The notes beneath the pieces were generated by a model that saw only the letters and a list, made by a program, of their open reading frames with translations, was not told the DNA's origin and ran no database searches. A stretch of DNA of 64,000 bases. It comes from Rhodocytophaga rosea (lineage in GTDB: Bacteria > Bacteroidota > Bacteroidia > Cytophagales > 172606-1). The stretch spans positions 5,040,501 through 5,104,500 of the forward strand of contig NZ_CP048222.1 in assembly GCF_010119975.1 (NCBI RefSeq), in the 5' to 3' direction. The first letter of the stretch is position 1, and each line of letters begins with the position of its first letter. Position numbers and translations under genes: made by a program. Shown piece by piece: positions 55,111-63,931 of this stretch.

Positions 55111-57733
55111 GTCTAGTAAAAACCCATCGCCATCTCCTCCCCGTTGGGCAGAGCAGTTTCTGGAATGGATTGCCGCTGATCATTTACTGGAAGAAGTGCA
55201 GGGCGATTTGCAGGAACTGTTTGAAAAACGCCTGCAATACGATAGCCTGCGAAAAGCCAGGTGGCTCTATGTACTGGATCTGCTCAAACTGATTCATCCC
55301 AGATTATGGCGAAAAAAATCTTCTCCTGATTCACCTTTAACACCTTTTATAATGTTCCGACATAATTTGGTTATTGCTTTTAGAAATCTGCAACGCCGCA
55401 AAGCGTATATGCTGATTAATGTGCTGGGATTAACGTTAGGCATTGCCTGTGCTATCCAGATATTTACTCTGGTTAAATACCATTTGAGCTTTGATGCTTT
55501 CCATACAAAAGCCGACCGGATTTACCGCATTACTACAGAGTTTCATAATGATAAAATCAGTTATAACCCTGGTGTTCCATCGCCCTTGGGAGACGCCTTT
55601 CGTAATGATTATACCCTGGCAGAAAAAGTAGCCCTGGTTGCCAGTTTTCCTGACCGGCTTGTATCCATTCCTGCTTCCAGGGATGTTAACAAATTTGAAG
55701 AGAATATTGCTTTCGCAGAACCAGCCTATTTTGATATACTGGATTTCCCTTTACTACAAGGTGATAAAAATACTGTCTTAGCCCAACCCAACACCGCTAT
55801 TATTACCCAGAGGCTGGCTGCCAAATATTTTGGTGAAAAAGATCCCGTTGGCCAGACAATCCGCATAGACAACAAGCTTGATTTTATTATTACAGGCATT
55901 CTCCAGAATTTACCTCCTACTACAGACCGCAGGCAGGAAATATATTTATCCTTTCATAATCTGAAAGACCATTCACCCTGGATCATTGAAAAGGATTGGT
56001 GGTGGAGTGCGAGTAAATCTTTGCAATGTTTTATTCTGCTCAAACCCGGAATTGCCCCAGCCCAAGTAAACCAGGCACTGGTGAACTTATCTAACAAGTA
56101 CTACGATGCGAATGCAGCCAAGTTATTTCAGTTCCGGGCTCAATCCCTGTCGGATATACACTTCAACGCTGACCTGGATGGACATATGAATAAAAGCAAC
56201 CTGTGGGCATTATCGCTTATCGGCTTTTTTCTGATCATTACTACTTGTGTGAATTTTATCAATCTGGCTACAGCCCAGGCACTCAGCCGTTCAAAAGAAA
56301 TAGGTGTCAGGAAAGTGTTGGGCAGTATGCGCAGGCAACTGTACTGGCAGTTTATGGCAGAAACGGCTCTCATTGTGATGCTGGCTATGGGAATGGCATT
56401 GATTATTGCCTTTATCAGCTTTCCTTATATTAATCAGCTTTTTGATATCCAACTCAGCATCAGCCTCTTCTCCGATGTGTATCTTCTGGCATTCTTATGT
56501 GCACTCCTGCTGGTAGTCATTTTCTTTTCAGGCTCTTATCCTGGTTTGGTACTGGCTGGGTTTCAGCCGGTATTGGCATTGAAAGGCAAGCTAACCCAGC
56601 GGCACATCGGAGGATTTTCGCTCAGAAAAGGCTTAGTGATTACGCAATTTGCTATTTCGCAGCTACTCATCATCGGTACAATTGTTATTGCCAGCCAGAT
56701 GCGTTACGCCCAGCAGGCAGATATGGGTTTTGACAAAGAAACCATCGTGATGTTACCAGTACCTGACAACGAAAAATCAAAAATAAGCACACTTGGTTCG
56801 ATGCTTTCGCAAATTACCGGGGTAGAAAAAATGACGTTTTGTAATGCAGCACCAGCATCCGAACTGCTTCCTTCTACCAGTATACAATTTGATTCGCGTA
56901 CAGAAAGTGAAAAATTCTCTATATACCTCAAAGCAGGTGACGATCAATATACCTCTACGTTCGGATTACAAATCGTAGCAGGGCATAACCTGAATCCTTC
57001 AGATACTATCCGTGAATACCTGCTCAACGAAACCGCTTTACAAAAACTGGGTATAGCTTCTACGCAGGATGCGGTTGGCAAAACGGCCATTATTAACGGG
57101 TACAAAGGCACGGTTGTAGGCATAGTAAAGGATTTTCATAACCGGTCTTTCCATGCGGCAATTGATCCCATTTATATCACTACCCTAAGTAATAATTATG
57201 GAAGCTGTGCCGTAAAGGTAAATATGGCCAACCTGAAACCTACCCTGACTGCCATTGAAAAAGCATGGGGTCAGGTTTATGCAGATCATATTTATACCTA
57301 TACTTTTCTGGATGAGAAAATTGCCCGTTTCTATGCCCTGGATAATATGATGTTGCGGCTGATTCAACTCTTTGCTGGCATAGCCATTATTATCGGCTGC
57401 CTGGGTTTATACGGAATGGTATCGTTTATGGCGGCTCAGAAAACCAAAGAAGTAGGCATACGGAAAGTATTGGGTGCCAGTGTGGGTAGTATTCTGTGGC
57501 TATTTGGTAAAGAATTTATCCGTCTCTTGCTCATTTCTTTTGTAGTAGCGGCACCAGTAGCCTGGTGGGTAATGAATAACTGGCTCGAAAACTTTACCTA
57601 CCGGGTAGAAATTGGATGGAATGTTTTTGTGCTAGCCGTTTTCGTAACCATGGGAGTAGCCATACTGGCGGTAGGATATAAGTCTGTGAGGGCTGCCTTG
57701 ATGAACCCAACCAGGAGTTTGCGGTCGGAGTGA
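55103..57733 (+). CDS. orphan FtsX/MacB-type ABC permease 3, with permease prefix domain
   Basis: This 876-residue protein is the most divergent body of the four: after the prefix it reads FRHNLVIAFRNLQRRKAYML, with SRSKEIGVRKVLGSMRRQLY before the central helices and AAQKTKEVGIRKVLGASVGS at the second coupling motif. Yet its prefix DNA is almost identical to that of permease 1 (73 identical bases at 49972-50044 and 55218-55290), which suggests recent gene conversion of the prefix. Start overlaps permease 2 by 8 bp. It is probably part of an array that works as homo- or hetero-oligomers with an unlinked ATPase. Confidence 0.92.
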   Translation: MNKSSKNPSPSPPRWAEQFLEWIAADHLLEEVQGDLQELFEKRLQYDSLRKARWLYVLDLLKLIHPRLWRKKSSPDSPLTPFIMFRHNLVIAFRNLQRRKAYMLINVLGLTLGIACAIQIFTLVKYHLSFDAFHTKADRIYRITTEFHNDKISYNPGVPSPLGDAFRNDYTLAEKVALVASFPDRLVSIPASRDVNKFEENIAFAEPAYFDILDFPLLQGDKNTVLAQPNTAIITQRLAAKYFGEKDPVGQTIRIDNKLDFIITGILQNLPPTTDRRQEIYLSFHNLKDHSPWIIEKDWWWSASKSLQCFILLKPGIAPAQVNQALVNLSNKYYDANAAKLFQFRAQSLSDIHFNADLDGHMNKSNLWALSLIGFFLIITTCVNFINLATAQALSRSKEIGVRKVLGSMRRQLYWQFMAETALIVMLAMGMALIIAFISFPYINQLFDIQLSISLFSDVYLLAFLCALLLVVIFFSGSYPGLVLAGFQPVLALKGKLTQRHIGGFSLRKGLVITQFAISQLLIIGTIVIASQMRYAQQADMGFDKETIVMLPVPDNEKSKISTLGSMLSQITGVEKMTFCNAAPASELLPSTSIQFDSRTESEKFSIYLKAGDDQYTSTFGLQIVAGHNLNPSDTIREYLLNETALQKLGIASTQDAVGKTAIINGYKGTVVGIVKDFHNRSFHAAIDPIYITTLSNNYGSCAVKVNMANLKPTLTAIEKAWGQVYADHIYTYTFLDEKIARFYALDNMMLRLIQLFAGIAIIIGCLGLYGMVSFMAAQKTKEVGIRKVLGASVGSILWLFGKEFIRLLLISFVVAAPVAWWVMNNWLENFTYRVEIGWNVFVLAVFVTMGVAILAVGYKSVRAALMNPTRSLRSE

Positions 57734-57795
57734 TACTGAGGATTCTATATGTGGCGTAAGTTCAATAATTATTCAGACTTTGATTACCTGTAGCT

Positions 57796-60411
57796 ATGCA
57801 CGAAACTAAATTACCTCAACCACCCCGCTGGGCAGAACGGTTTCTGGAAGGGATAGCCGCCGATCATTTGCTGGAAGAAGTACAAGGTGATTTACAGGAA
57901 TTGTTTCAAAGACGGCTGCAAAAGTTTAGTATCAGAAAGGCCAGATTCTTCTATGTATTGGACCTGATTAAATTAATTCACCCCAGACTCTGGAGAAACA
58001 AACCTTCTCCTTATCCATCACTCAATCCCATTGATATGTTTCAGCATTATTTATTACTCAGTTACCGGAATTTTGCCCGTTTCAAAAGTTCCTTCTTTAT
58101 TAATCTCATTGGCCTTTCCACAGGCCTTGCCTGTACCTTACTTATATACCTATGGGTAAGGGATGAACTCCAAATGGATACATTTTATGAGAAAGACGAG
58201 CAGTTATACCAGGTATTAGAAAACCGGGAAAGTGCTACTGGCCTGCTCACGTTCTGGACTACCTCTGGCCCAACAGCCACTTCCCTGGCAGAAGATATGC
58301 CCGAAGTGCAATATGCAGCCACCGTCTTAGGCGGTAGGGAAAGGTATGTAGAGGCTACTTTCTCCGTGGGAGAGAAGAACATCAAAACGAAAGGAGGCTA
58401 TGCCAGCAAAGATTATTTCCAGGTGTTTTCTCACCAGTTCCTGAGTGGTAACCCCAGCACAGTGCTGGCTGATAAAAATGGCATTGTGCTTTCTGAAACG
58501 CTGGCAAAAAATCTATTCGGAACTACAGAAAATGTGGTTGGTAAAAGTGTTGAGTTCGATCATGACAAAGTATTTCAGGTATCTGGAGTATATAAAGAAT
58601 TGCCTCCCAACTCTTCGCAGCATATGGAATTTATATTATCCTTTGAAAAATTCGTGGAAGAAAATGACTGGGCATATGCCTGGGGCAATACGGCTCCGTT
58701 TACGTATGTGCTGCTCAAACCAGGAACAGATATAGGGGCTTTCAACCGGAAAATTGCCGGCTATGTAAAAACAAAAACGGAAAATGAAATTACCCACCGC
58801 ACCATGTTTATAAAGCGGTTCTCCGAAAACTATCTGTATGGCAAGTATGAAAATGGGGTACTGGTAGGCGGCCGGATAGAATATGTAAAACTCTTCTCCA
58901 TTATTGCGCTATTTATTTTGGTGATTGCCTGTATCAACTTTATGAACCTGTCTACGGCCAAAGCCAGCAGAAGGCTCAAAGAAGTAGGCGTGAGAAAAAC
59001 CATTGGTGCCAATCGCCTGTCACTGGTGTATCAGTATTTGGGCGAATCCTTGCTGATGGCTTTTCTGTCAATGCTTGCATCAGTCATTTTAGTAGTTCTT
59101 TTTCTGCCTACGTTTAATGAAATCACCGGAAAAGAGCTAAGTCTTTCACTCGATCCAGTGCTTATTACCAGTGTGCTCGCTTTAACGGTATTCACTGGCA
59201 TAGTGGCCGGCAGTTACCCTGCCTTATATTTATCTGGTTTCCATCCCATTGCTATGTTGAAAGGAAAACTTCCTACTTCGGTTGGCGAGTTATGGATACG
59301 CAAAGGACTGGTGGTATTCCAGTTTTCTCTTTCTATTATTTTAATTGTTGCAGTACTGGTGGTGTACAAGCAGATAGAATTTGTGCAAAACCAGAATCTG
59401 GGATACAAAAAGGAAAATTTAATTTATATCAACAAAGAAGGAAAACTGTTGGATAAAAGCACCCAGGAAACCTTTATAGAAGAGGTAAAAAATCTGCCAG
59501 GCATAGTAAATGCTTCTACCCTTGGACATAGTCTTACGGGCCACAATGGAGGTACTTATGGCATACAATGGGAAGGGAAAGATCCCAATGATAAAACTGA
59601 GTTTGAAAGCGTTTCTGTGAACTATGGCACCATTGAAACCCTGGGTGTGGATATGCAGGAAGGCCGTTCATTTTCCAGAGAATACGGGGCAGATAGTGCA
59701 AAAATTATTTTTAATGAAGCGGCTATCAAATTCATGAATATGAAAGATCCCATTGGTAAAGTAATTAAACTCTGGGGAAATGATATGCAGATCATTGGCA
59801 TCGTAAAAGATTTTCATTTTGAATCATTGCACGAAAAAGTAAAACCACTATTTTTCAGGGTAGCGCCAAGAAATACCCGTTTTATTATTGCCAGGATAAG
59901 TGCCGGTAAGGAAAAAGAAGCCATAGATCACTTACAGAAATTGTATACTAGCTATAATCCGGGCTTTACCTTTGAGTACAAATTTTTAGACCAGAATTTC
60001 CAGGCTTTGTACGAAGCAGAACAACGGGTTTCCAGCTTATCCAGGTATTTTGCCGCCCTTGCCATTCTTATTTCTTGTCTGGGTTTATTTGGCCTGACTG
60101 CTTTTACGGCTGAAAGAAGACGAAAAGAGATTGGCATCCGGAAAGTGTTAGGTTCCAGTCAATGGGGTATTGTGTATTTGCTCTCCAAGGAGTTTACTAA
60201 AATGGTAGTTATGTCTATCCTGATTGCCTTACCCATGAGTTATCTGCTGCTGTCGAACTGGCTGGATAATTTTGCTTTCAAGATTGATCTGGAAGCATGG
60301 TATTTTTTGAGTGCTGGCATAGTAGCTTTATTAATTGCCTGGCTAACCGTGGGCACCCAAGCCGTGAAAGCAGCCAGAATCAATCCTATTCAAACCCTCA
60401 AGGAAGAATGA
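57796..60411 (+). CDS. orphan FtsX/MacB-type ABC permease 4, with permease prefix domain
   Basis: This 871-residue protein has the same double-FtsX layout and a prefix (about 7-68) that has drifted more than the others (QELFQRRLQKFSIRKARFFY). The coupling motifs are SRRLKEVGVRKTIGA and ERRRKEIGIRKVLGSS. It is a close paralogue of permease 2 across the body. Unlike the others it does not overlap its predecessor; 62 bp separate them, so it may be translated independently. It is the last gene of the array, followed at once by a 46-bp perfect palindrome. Confidence 0.92.
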   Translation: MHETKLPQPPRWAERFLEGIAADHLLEEVQGDLQELFQRRLQKFSIRKARFFYVLDLIKLIHPRLWRNKPSPYPSLNPIDMFQHYLLLSYRNFARFKSSFFINLIGLSTGLACTLLIYLWVRDELQMDTFYEKDEQLYQVLENRESATGLLTFWTTSGPTATSLAEDMPEVQYAATVLGGRERYVEATFSVGEKNIKTKGGYASKDYFQVFSHQFLSGNPSTVLADKNGIVLSETLAKNLFGTTENVVGKSVEFDHDKVFQVSGVYKELPPNSSQHMEFILSFEKFVEENDWAYAWGNTAPFTYVLLKPGTDIGAFNRKIAGYVKTKTENEITHRTMFIKRFSENYLYGKYENGVLVGGRIEYVKLFSIIALFILVIACINFMNLSTAKASRRLKEVGVRKTIGANRLSLVYQYLGESLLMAFLSMLASVILVVLFLPTFNEITGKELSLSLDPVLITSVLALTVFTGIVAGSYPALYLSGFHPIAMLKGKLPTSVGELWIRKGLVVFQFSLSIILIVAVLVVYKQIEFVQNQNLGYKKENLIYINKEGKLLDKSTQETFIEEVKNLPGIVNASTLGHSLTGHNGGTYGIQWEGKDPNDKTEFESVSVNYGTIETLGVDMQEGRSFSREYGADSAKIIFNEAAIKFMNMKDPIGKVIKLWGNDMQIIGIVKDFHFESLHEKVKPLFFRVAPRNTRFIIARISAGKEKEAIDHLQKLYTSYNPGFTFEYKFLDQNFQALYEAEQRVSSLSRYFAALAILISCLGLFGLTAFTAERRRKEIGIRKVLGSSQWGIVYLLSKEFTKMVVMSILIALPMSYLLLSNWLDNFAFKIDLEAWYFLSAGIVALLIAWLTVGTQAVKAARINPIQTLKEE

Positions 60412-60412
60412 A

Positions 60413-60458
60413 AATCAATCACTAGCAAGGGTATGCATACCCTTGCTAGTGATTGATT
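60413..60458. terminator. 46-bp perfect palindrome between convergent genes
   Basis: The two 23-bp halves (60413-60435 and 60436-60458) are exact complements with no loop; the centre is TGCA and the outer arm AATCAATCACTAGCAAGGG. No T-tract follows on either strand, so it is not a standard intrinsic terminator, though in RNA it would fold into a long hairpin. It starts 2 bp after the permease 4 stop and ends 27 bp before the next convergent stop. A bidirectional terminator is the simplest reading. Confidence 0.65.
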
Positions 60459-60484
60459 ATTGGAATTACTACTTCAGTCCAGGT

Positions 60485-61432
60485 CTATTGATCAGGTGTT
60501 TTTTGCTCAGCACTTTTGCTGAGCGTAAAACTGAATTTATTGTTGCCTGTTAAGAGTTGCTTCTTTTTATTTAAGAAGAAAAGCACATTCTGGTCGCCTG
60601 CCAGGAAATAAAAAGACTGGTTGGGTTTATCAGGATCTAACTGGTAGAGTACCACATCGGGATTGCCTTCTACTCCTTTGATAATGGCCCATTTGCCTTC
60701 AATAATTCTGGAGCGGTCGATGTTGCTGCTCAGTTGATAGGTACTTGGCATGAAAGTGATACTATCCCGTTTCAGGGTGAGCTTCCATTTGAGTTTAAAG
60801 CAATCTTCGTTCTTGGGGAGATTATACGCTTTAGCAATTTCCTGGCAGGGTGTTCTGCCTGCAAACACAACTTCTTTTGTTTTCTCAGTAATTAGCGCAG
60901 CCGCAGCAGTCAGTACAGGTAGTGAGGAGGAAGATGCAACAGGTTCTTTTCTATTCAATGTATAATCCCATCCGCCATTGCCGGCCATCAAAGTAAAATC
61001 GGGGTTCAGCAGATGCAACAGGTTCTCATTCAATATTACAAGCGAGATGCCACCTGAAAGTTTGGGGCTTACTAATTGATATACTTCTCCCTTTACAGGT
61101 TTGTGGCTGCTTTTGGAAATTGTATAGGTGCCAGCAAATGAAGAGATTCGACCGCCATTTTTGAAGCCAGTAGTATTGGGCTGGCTCTCTCCAAAAGTAA
61201 TAGTTAGCTCAAAGGTATTTGCACTGGCTTTATCTGTGTGCAGATTCAAGGCCCATTTGATAAAGTCTATCTGATCATTAGGAGCTATACCCAACACAAA
61301 CCGAATAGAATTGTCGGCTGGCGTACTTCCAACAAAGGTAACAGGAGTTGTTAATATTGGTTTAGAACCTGCATGGCTTACTGCCCCTACTAGCCATACA
61401 CCAGTTATTAAAAATATACAGAGATATTTCAT
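60485..61432 (-). CDS. secreted hypothetical protein with two NlpE-like modules
   Basis: This 315-residue protein has a signal peptide (MKYLCIFLITGVWLVGAVSH). Two halves of about 130 residues (about 30-165 and 190-305) share a pattern ending in a repeated strand pair: NENLLHLLNPDF-MAGNGGWDYTLN and DQNVLFFLNKKK-LTGNNKFSFTLS. The G-W-Y-(K/L) layout and TPCQEIAKAYNLP resemble NlpE-type barrel proteins, but the CXXC site of NlpE is missing, so copper or stress sensing is not implied. It is convergent with the permease array and next to a 117-aa exported protein on the same strand, 31 bp away. Confidence 0.65.
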   Translation of the reverse strand: MKYLCIFLITGVWLVGAVSHAGSKPILTTPVTFVGSTPADNSIRFVLGIAPNDQIDFIKWALNLHTDKASANTFELTITFGESQPNTTGFKNGGRISSFAGTYTISKSSHKPVKGEVYQLVSPKLSGGISLVILNENLLHLLNPDFTLMAGNGGWDYTLNRKEPVASSSSLPVLTAAAALITEKTKEVVFAGRTPCQEIAKAYNLPKNEDCFKLKWKLTLKRDSITFMPSTYQLSSNIDRSRIIEGKWAIIKGVEGNPDVVLYQLDPDKPNQSFYFLAGDQNVLFFLNKKKQLLTGNNKFSFTLSKSAEQKTPDQ

Positions 61433-61463
61433 AATATTTTAGGTATTGTGCTGTTTTCATTCG

Positions 61464-61817
61464 CTAATACTCCCGTTTCTTTCCTTCTTTACTGTATAAG
61501 GACAGCGTGCCTCCTTCCTTTTTTGCTAATACCTGCAGGCCAGGGTTAGTGTCGGCATCCAGCAAAACCAATCCCGACCCACTTTCATCAGCACCCATTT
61601 TTACCCGGATGGTTCCTTTGCTGTCTTTCATTCTGAGGATAACTGAACCGTCGTCTTCGGTTTTGATGGAAACACGGTTAGCTCCGTTTTTATCTACCAG
61701 TTCAAATTCACGAACTGTGAGCTTATCTACTACCTGGTCACCGGGTCTGGCGGCTATAAACAACAGCAGCACCAGGTTCAGCAGGCACATTCCTATGGTA
61801 AATGATTGGCTTTTCAT
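61464..61817 (-). CDS. hypothetical exported or membrane-anchored protein, 117 aa
   Basis: A single N-terminal hydrophobic segment (about 8-24, IGMCLLNLVLLLFIAAR) acts as signal or anchor. The rest is a beta-rich repeat of short strands: LTVREFELVDKNGANRVSIK, DDGSVILRMKDSKGTIRVKM and GLVLLDADTNPGLQVLAKKE, each about 25 residues. This resembles small beta-helix-like proteins of unknown role. It precedes the NlpE-like gene on the same strand and is likely co-transcribed. I recognise no named family. Confidence 0.6.
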   Translation of the reverse strand: MKSQSFTIGMCLLNLVLLLFIAARPGDQVVDKLTVREFELVDKNGANRVSIKTEDDGSVILRMKDSKGTIRVKMGADESGSGLVLLDADTNPGLQVLAKKEGGTLSLYSKEGKKREY

Positions 61818-62041
61818 AGAATATCAAAGGGTTTTACAACATCAGCTATGAAGTTAGAGTATAATGATTTACGATAAAAATTAATATGATCAACCCGGTA
61901 TGGGATAGGGCAAATTCAGGTTGAACAAGGATAAACGAAAATACAAGGCTACAGACCGGATTGGTCATTATCCAAAGGGTATTGGTGTAATAAAGGGCAT
62001 ATTCCTGCTGAAATCAAGCGGTTTGCCGTACTTTTACTCCT

Positions 62042-63049
62042 ATGTCGACTTTTTCCAAACTTGCTGCTGCCCACCTGCTTGCCTGGACCGTTTATGTACT
62101 GGTGATTGCCCTGGGTGCCGATGAACTGGATGCTGACTTTATTCAGAAAAATATATCAAGTTTGTTACCGGTGGTATTTATTTTTTACTGTAACATGCTG
62201 TATTTGTTTCCCCGGTTTTTACAAAAGCAACAGTATGTTAAGTTAATTTTCCTGCTTCTCGCAGTGAATATTATTGGGGTGGCGCTGCGCTTTGTTTTTC
62301 TGGAAATGATGCTGAAGATAATGAATGCGCATCTGATATTCCCTTTTGACAGTATTACCTTCTGGAACCAGTTTCGAATGAACTTGCTGTTTACAGGCGT
62401 TAGTTTTGCTTACTGGTATGCCCGGCGAAATTATGAGATCGGGAAAAGGCAGCAGCGTTTAGAAAAAGAAGTGTTGGATGCCCGGTTAAAGGCTTTAAAA
62501 AATCAGATCAATCCGCATTTTCTGTACAATACCTTAAGTTTTCTCTATACCAGATCGCTTCCTGTTTCGGAAGAGCTTTCAGGCACCATTGCCAGGTTAT
62601 CGGCAATGCTGAGGTATTCTCTGGATGAGGTGGAAGAAGAAGGCAAAGTAGCCCTGGAAAAAGAAGTAGCCCACCTGAAAAATTTTATTGACATACACCA
62701 GTTCCGGTTTAATCACAAATTACAGGTCATTTTTGAAACCAATGGTAATATTTCCCGGCATCAGATTATGCCCCTGCTGCTGATTACCTTTGTAGAGAAT
62801 GCTTTTAAACATGGGAAACTTCAGGATGCAGCATATCCGATTCAGATAAAATTATGCACGACTGATAAAGAAATCCTGTTTTCGGTCATGAATAAAAAAA
62901 TGGCAGGCGTAAAAGAAAAATCAAGCGGCATTGGTTTGCAAAATGTTCGCAACAGACTTGATCTGGCGTATCCGCATCGGTATACCTTGGCCATTGATGA
63001 TAAAAATGAAGAATTTAGTGTACATTTAAGCCTAATGCTTCACCCATGA
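62042..63049 (+). CDS. LytS/YehU-type sensor histidine kinase
   Basis: This 335-residue membrane kinase has four transmembrane helices (about 5-25, 42-58, 66-90 and 108-125). A coiled coil (RQQRLEKEVLDARLKALKNQ) leads to the His_kinase domain with NPHFLYNTLSFLYTR. The ATP-binding domain shows LITFVENAFKHGKLQD and SSGIGLQNVRNRLDL. It is a paralogue of the kinase at 44335. Its stop overlaps the regulator start by 4 bp, so the two proteins are made together. Confidence 0.94.
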   Translation: MSTFSKLAAAHLLAWTVYVLVIALGADELDADFIQKNISSLLPVVFIFYCNMLYLFPRFLQKQQYVKLIFLLLAVNIIGVALRFVFLEMMLKIMNAHLIFPFDSITFWNQFRMNLLFTGVSFAYWYARRNYEIGKRQQRLEKEVLDARLKALKNQINPHFLYNTLSFLYTRSLPVSEELSGTIARLSAMLRYSLDEVEEEGKVALEKEVAHLKNFIDIHQFRFNHKLQVIFETNGNISRHQIMPLLLITFVENAFKHGKLQDAAYPIQIKLCTTDKEILFSVMNKKMAGVKEKSSGIGLQNVRNRLDLAYPHRYTLAIDDKNEEFSVHLSLMLHP

Positions 63050-63786
63050 TCCGATGCCTGGTAGTAGATGATGAGCCCCATGCCATTGAATTACTGACCA
63101 GCTATATCAGTAAGGTGCCTTCTATGGATTTAGAGTTCTCCACCACCGATCCTATTGAAGCTTTGCACTACGTACAATACCATAAGCCCGGCCTTATCTT
63201 TCTGGACATCCACATGCCCGAACTGGATGGCATGCAGTTTCTGAAATTACTGGCAGGCCGGTCAAAAGTGATTCTTACCACGGCCTATGCGGAATATGCC
63301 CTCGAAGGGTATGAACACGATATAGTGGATTATTTACTCAAACCTATTTTATTAGAACGGTTTTTAAAAGCTGTGCAGAAAGCCATGCATCTGTTGGAAA
63401 CGCCTTCTGTTGAGCAACCTGTCTCTGGCAAAAATACTTCATCTGAAGAAGATTTTATTTTCGTAAAAACAGAAACTCGAAACAAGATCATTCAGATTCA
63501 ACTAGCAGATATTGAGTATATTGAAGGGCTTGGAAATTATGTATCTTTTTACACTTCAACGGCCAGGATCGTTACTTTGCTTACCATGAAAGAGCTGGAA
63601 GAACGGCTGCCTACCACTAAATTCATCCGTATTCATCATTCCTATGTGGTCCCCGTTCATAAAATCACCCAGGTAGAGGGCAATCGCCTGCATATTGGTA
63701 CACATAAACTTCCTATTGGAGAAACCTATAAAAAAGCGTTTCTGCTGATGCTGGAAAGCCGTATACTTAAAAGTAAAAAGCAGTAA
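63046..63786 (+). CDS. LytTR-family response regulator
   Basis: This 246-residue protein has a receiver domain (1-120) with VVDDEPHAIELL, the phospho-acceptor in LIFLDIHMPELDG and IVDYLLKPILLERF. The LytTR DNA-binding domain (about 145-244) has FVKTETRNKIIQIQLADIEY, YIEGLGNYVSFYT, FIRIHHSYVVPV and LPIGETYKKAF. It overlaps the LytS-type kinase gene and is its cognate partner. It is a paralogue of the regulator at 45789. Targets cannot be read here; the permease array upstream is a reasonable candidate but is only an idea. Confidence 0.95.
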   Translation: MIRCLVVDDEPHAIELLTSYISKVPSMDLEFSTTDPIEALHYVQYHKPGLIFLDIHMPELDGMQFLKLLAGRSKVILTTAYAEYALEGYEHDIVDYLLKPILLERFLKAVQKAMHLLETPSVEQPVSGKNTSSEEDFIFVKTETRNKIIQIQLADIEYIEGLGNYVSFYTSTARIVTLLTMKELEERLPTTKFIRIHHSYVVPVHKITQVEGNRLHIGTHKLPIGETYKKAFLLMLESRILKSKKQ

Positions 63787-63931
63787 ATCATCGGTTTATT
63801 TGTTGAGTGCTATTTATTTTCAGGAGTATAGGTATAATAACAGGTGAGATAAGGCAGCTGATTTTAGTGCATGAAACTTAAAAAGCTTCTTAGTAAAATC
63901 TTAACAACTACCAACGAACAACCAATAACGA

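Noticed and set aside
49866-60411. Possibility that the four permeases are MacB transporters with an in-cluster ATPase
   Set aside because: No Walker A/B or LSGGQ-containing frame was seen in the array or its flanks on either strand.
60413-60458. Palindrome as a replication origin or phage attachment site
   Set aside because: No DnaA-box cluster, integrase or tRNA nearby; a terminator or binding site is simpler.
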